This document shows, piece by piece, positions 62,491 to 64,000 of a stretch of DNA of 64,000 nucleotides; position 1 is the stretch's first letter; every line of letters starts with the position of its first letter. The position numbers were made by a program, and so were the translations under genes. Under the pieces are notes generated by a model. It ran no database searches, was not told the DNA's origin, and was given only the letters and a program-made list of their open reading frames with translations. Origin of the DNA: a virus; IMG/VR virus record IMGVR_UViG_3300024261_000006, positions 1 through 64,000 of that record; one strand, given 5' to 3'.

Positions 62491-63606
62491 TTAATGTAAA
62501 TAGTCTGCGTGTTCTACAAATAAAGTTTCAAGTTCTTCAGCTGTACAATATTTGAATATATTTTTATATGTACCTAAGTTTTCAATTGAACTAAATTGGG
62601 ATTTCTTGTCACCACCGCCGTAATTTATTGCAACAGCTTGAGTTGGCTGAAGATGGTGTAGCAATCCAAATCCTTTGTCAATTATTGCTTCTATATTGAC
62701 ACTTCTAAGTAATAAAGAAAGTCTAGATGGATCATTATGTCTGCCCGATCCTTGCTTAGGGCTAGGTGTCATATAAGATAATATATCTGCTATTCTATAT
62801 AGTTTTAAAAATAAATACCCAGTATTTTTATCTAATATTGCTTTAGATGATTTATAATCTTTATGATAGCTTCTTTTCTTTTCCACAGTACTTTTCGCTT
62901 TTCTGTCTATAAGAAAATCCAAGAATATAGCAGCATTCTCTGTAAACTTGTTTAAATCAACTTTGCTTTCTTCAGGCGCTTTTAAGCAAACAGCATCATA
63001 TGCTTTATGTATTGCTCTTGCTACTCTAGAAGAAGAATATCCTGCGCTATACAAAGTTGATGTATAGTTTTTTTCATTAATCTTCCTATCAGGTGCTCTT
63101 CTGCTAGCAACTTGAGACATTAATGATGTCCTTACCATTTCTTGAACATCATGCATAAACTCACGTTTATCATTATTACTATAGATATTAGAAGTACCAT
63201 CTGGCATAATATATGCTTTGTTCTGTGTTGTTATCTTCATAATATGAAAATAAGGTCTATCCATAGCAAAATCTACACCTTCTAAATTACCCTTAAGAAA
63301 TAAATCAGTCAAGTTTTCTCTTGTTAGCAAATACGAATATATTCCATGAGGTGTAGCAAATCTTGCGTGAGGATTTATCTCAATAGAAGGAACTTTTCCT
63401 TTATAGCTTCTTACAAAACTTATTACAAAGTCTTCACCCCATTTATCGCCTATATCTTTTACAACTTCTTCAGGCAAAAGATTAGTTTTGTCATTTGCTA
63501 ATTTCGGTGACAGTTTATTTTGAAGCTTAGCATCTATTCTTTTAGGGGGATACATATAAGCTCTTGTCTCAAGACAAAGCTTAATATAGTCATTAAGCTT
63601 GTTCAT
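62491..63606 (-). CDS. Hypothetical protein (371 aa)
   Basis: The segment IEINPHARFATPHGIYSYLL and DFAMDRPYFHIMKI suggests a conserved family seen in phage genomes, whose biochemical role I cannot name. The rest is helical with many Lys/Arg, including SYHKDYKSSKAILDKNTGYL and RLSLLLRSVNIEAIIDKG. No membrane segment or catalytic motif. It ends five bases before the GIY-YIG start. Confidence 0.55.
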   Translation of the reverse strand: MNKLNDYIKLCLETRAYMYPPKRIDAKLQNKLSPKLANDKTNLLPEEVVKDIGDKWGEDFVISFVRSYKGKVPSIEINPHARFATPHGIYSYLLTRENLTDLFLKGNLEGVDFAMDRPYFHIMKITTQNKAYIMPDGTSNIYSNNDKREFMHDVQEMVRTSLMSQVASRRAPDRKINEKNYTSTLYSAGYSSSRVARAIHKAYDAVCLKAPEESKVDLNKFTENAAIFLDFLIDRKAKSTVEKKRSYHKDYKSSKAILDKNTGYLFLKLYRIADILSYMTPSPKQGSGRHNDPSRLSLLLRSVNIEAIIDKGFGLLHHLQPTQAVAINYGGGDKKSQFSSIENLGTYKNIFKYCTAEELETLFVEHADYLH

Positions 63607-63607
63607 T

Positions 63608-64000
63608 TTAACTTCTCTTTACTTTATAGTATTTGCTTTTTGATGTGCTAGGACTAAAAAATGCAATTCTATTTCCTTCGGGATCTAGTACTTCAAAAGA
63701 AGAATCACCCCAGCTATTATCAACAAGTTTGCCAATTGTAATATTTTTCTTAGAAAACTTTTCATATAATTTATGAACATCTCTAACTCTAACTGACATT
63801 GAAACATTTCCGTAAAAGTTTTTGTTTCCATAGTTTTTCTTGTTTTTTGAAAAAAGCTCTATAATATTTCCTCCAATATCCAACATTGTTCCATCACCAC
63901 CTGCTGATCTCCAATATCTAACGACAGGAAATTCAAGAATTTTATTATAAAATCTGACCATCTCTTTCATATCTGAAACGTATATATGCAATCTTGCTTC
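63608..64000 (-). CDS. VOC/glyoxalase-superfamily protein (partial, 5' end outside window)
   Basis: The frame is open at the window edge (EARLHIYVSDMKEMVRF), so the true start is likely beyond base 64000. The segments HIYVSDMKEMVRFYNKILEF, TMLDIGGNIIELFS and SMSVRVRDVHKLYEKF, DPEGNRIAFFSP show the repeated beta-alpha-beta-beta-beta modules of the vicinal oxygen chelate fold. Such proteins include glyoxalases and resistance proteins; the substrate is unknown. Two bases separate it from the next gene. Confidence 0.75.
   Translation of the reverse strand, partial: EARLHIYVSDMKEMVRFYNKILEFPVVRYWRSAGGDGTMLDIGGNIIELFSKNKKNYGNKNFYGNVSMSVRVRDVHKLYEKFSKKNITIGKLVDNSWGDSSFEVLDPEGNRIAFFSPSTSKSKYYKVKRS

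Overview
This window is a continuous piece of a strongly AT-rich, tightly packed tailed-phage genome of the contractile-tail (myovirus) type. No host housekeeping genes, rRNA or tRNA are visible. The evidence is a DNA replication and recombination set (PHP-domain DNA polymerase III alpha, DnaB-like helicase, FEN-type 5' nuclease, RecA/UvsX, gp32-like SSB), a nucleotide-synthesis set (NrdA, NrdB, two ThyX-family proteins, two unrelated dUTPase-type enzymes, a deoxyribosyltransferase-like protein, Nudix) and a full tail set (sheath, tube, tape measure, baseplate). The mix is T4-like in its tail, UvsX and gp32, but the replicase is family C instead of gp43. The host is probably Gram-negative, because the phage carries a lipobox lipoprotein; its repeated AGE/AGD motifs recall lipoproteins of deltaproteobacterial predators, which is only a hint.

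Layout. 1-642: 5' end of the replicase on the minus strand, interrupted by an in-frame TAG. 732-6463: small beta-rich virion or fibre-like proteins on both strands, including two copies of a three-gene cassette, plus a TadG-like vWA protein. 6528-13313 (minus): zinc-finger nuclease, epimerase, small unknown proteins and nucleotide enzymes. 13361-14734 (plus): three more fibre-like paralogues, one with an in-frame TGA. 14731-25424 (minus, with one plus-strand HAD gene): endolysin, ClpP-like protease, RNR, Nudix, dUTPase, helicase, nuclease, recombinase and SSB. 25544-29119: ligase-like nucleotidyltransferase, degenerate HD protein and a minimal family-A polymerase. 29156-58626 (minus): tail and neck genes, read from neck through three sheath paralogues, tube, gp26-like protein, tape measure and baseplate hub. 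58783-62237: decoration-like protein, small basic, acidic and membrane proteins, and a divergent AT-repeat region. 62084-64000: GIY-YIG protein, an unknown protein and a partial VOC protein.

Regulation. Three minus-strand intergenic sites share ACGTGTAAATT followed by TATAAT, with exactly 17 bases between GTGTAA and TATAAT. They precede the replicase, the SSB and the divergent ThyX gene, so this looks like a phage-specific promoter class for replication and nucleotide genes. Two convincing hairpin-plus-T terminators lie in the 58.7-59.7 kb region. Most other genes abut or overlap (ATGA, TAATG), which implies long operons. No gene-free stretch exceeds about 160 bases.

Most notable points: the replicase interruption inside its PHP metal motif, the candidate +1/-2 frameshift just upstream of the tape measure, three sheath paralogues with one carrying a triplicated inserted domain, the duplicated fibre cassette, a ThyX paralogue with Cys in place of the signature Ser, a mini family-A polymerase with HDA instead of HDE, and several enzymes that share a T4-like capsid-targeting N-terminus.
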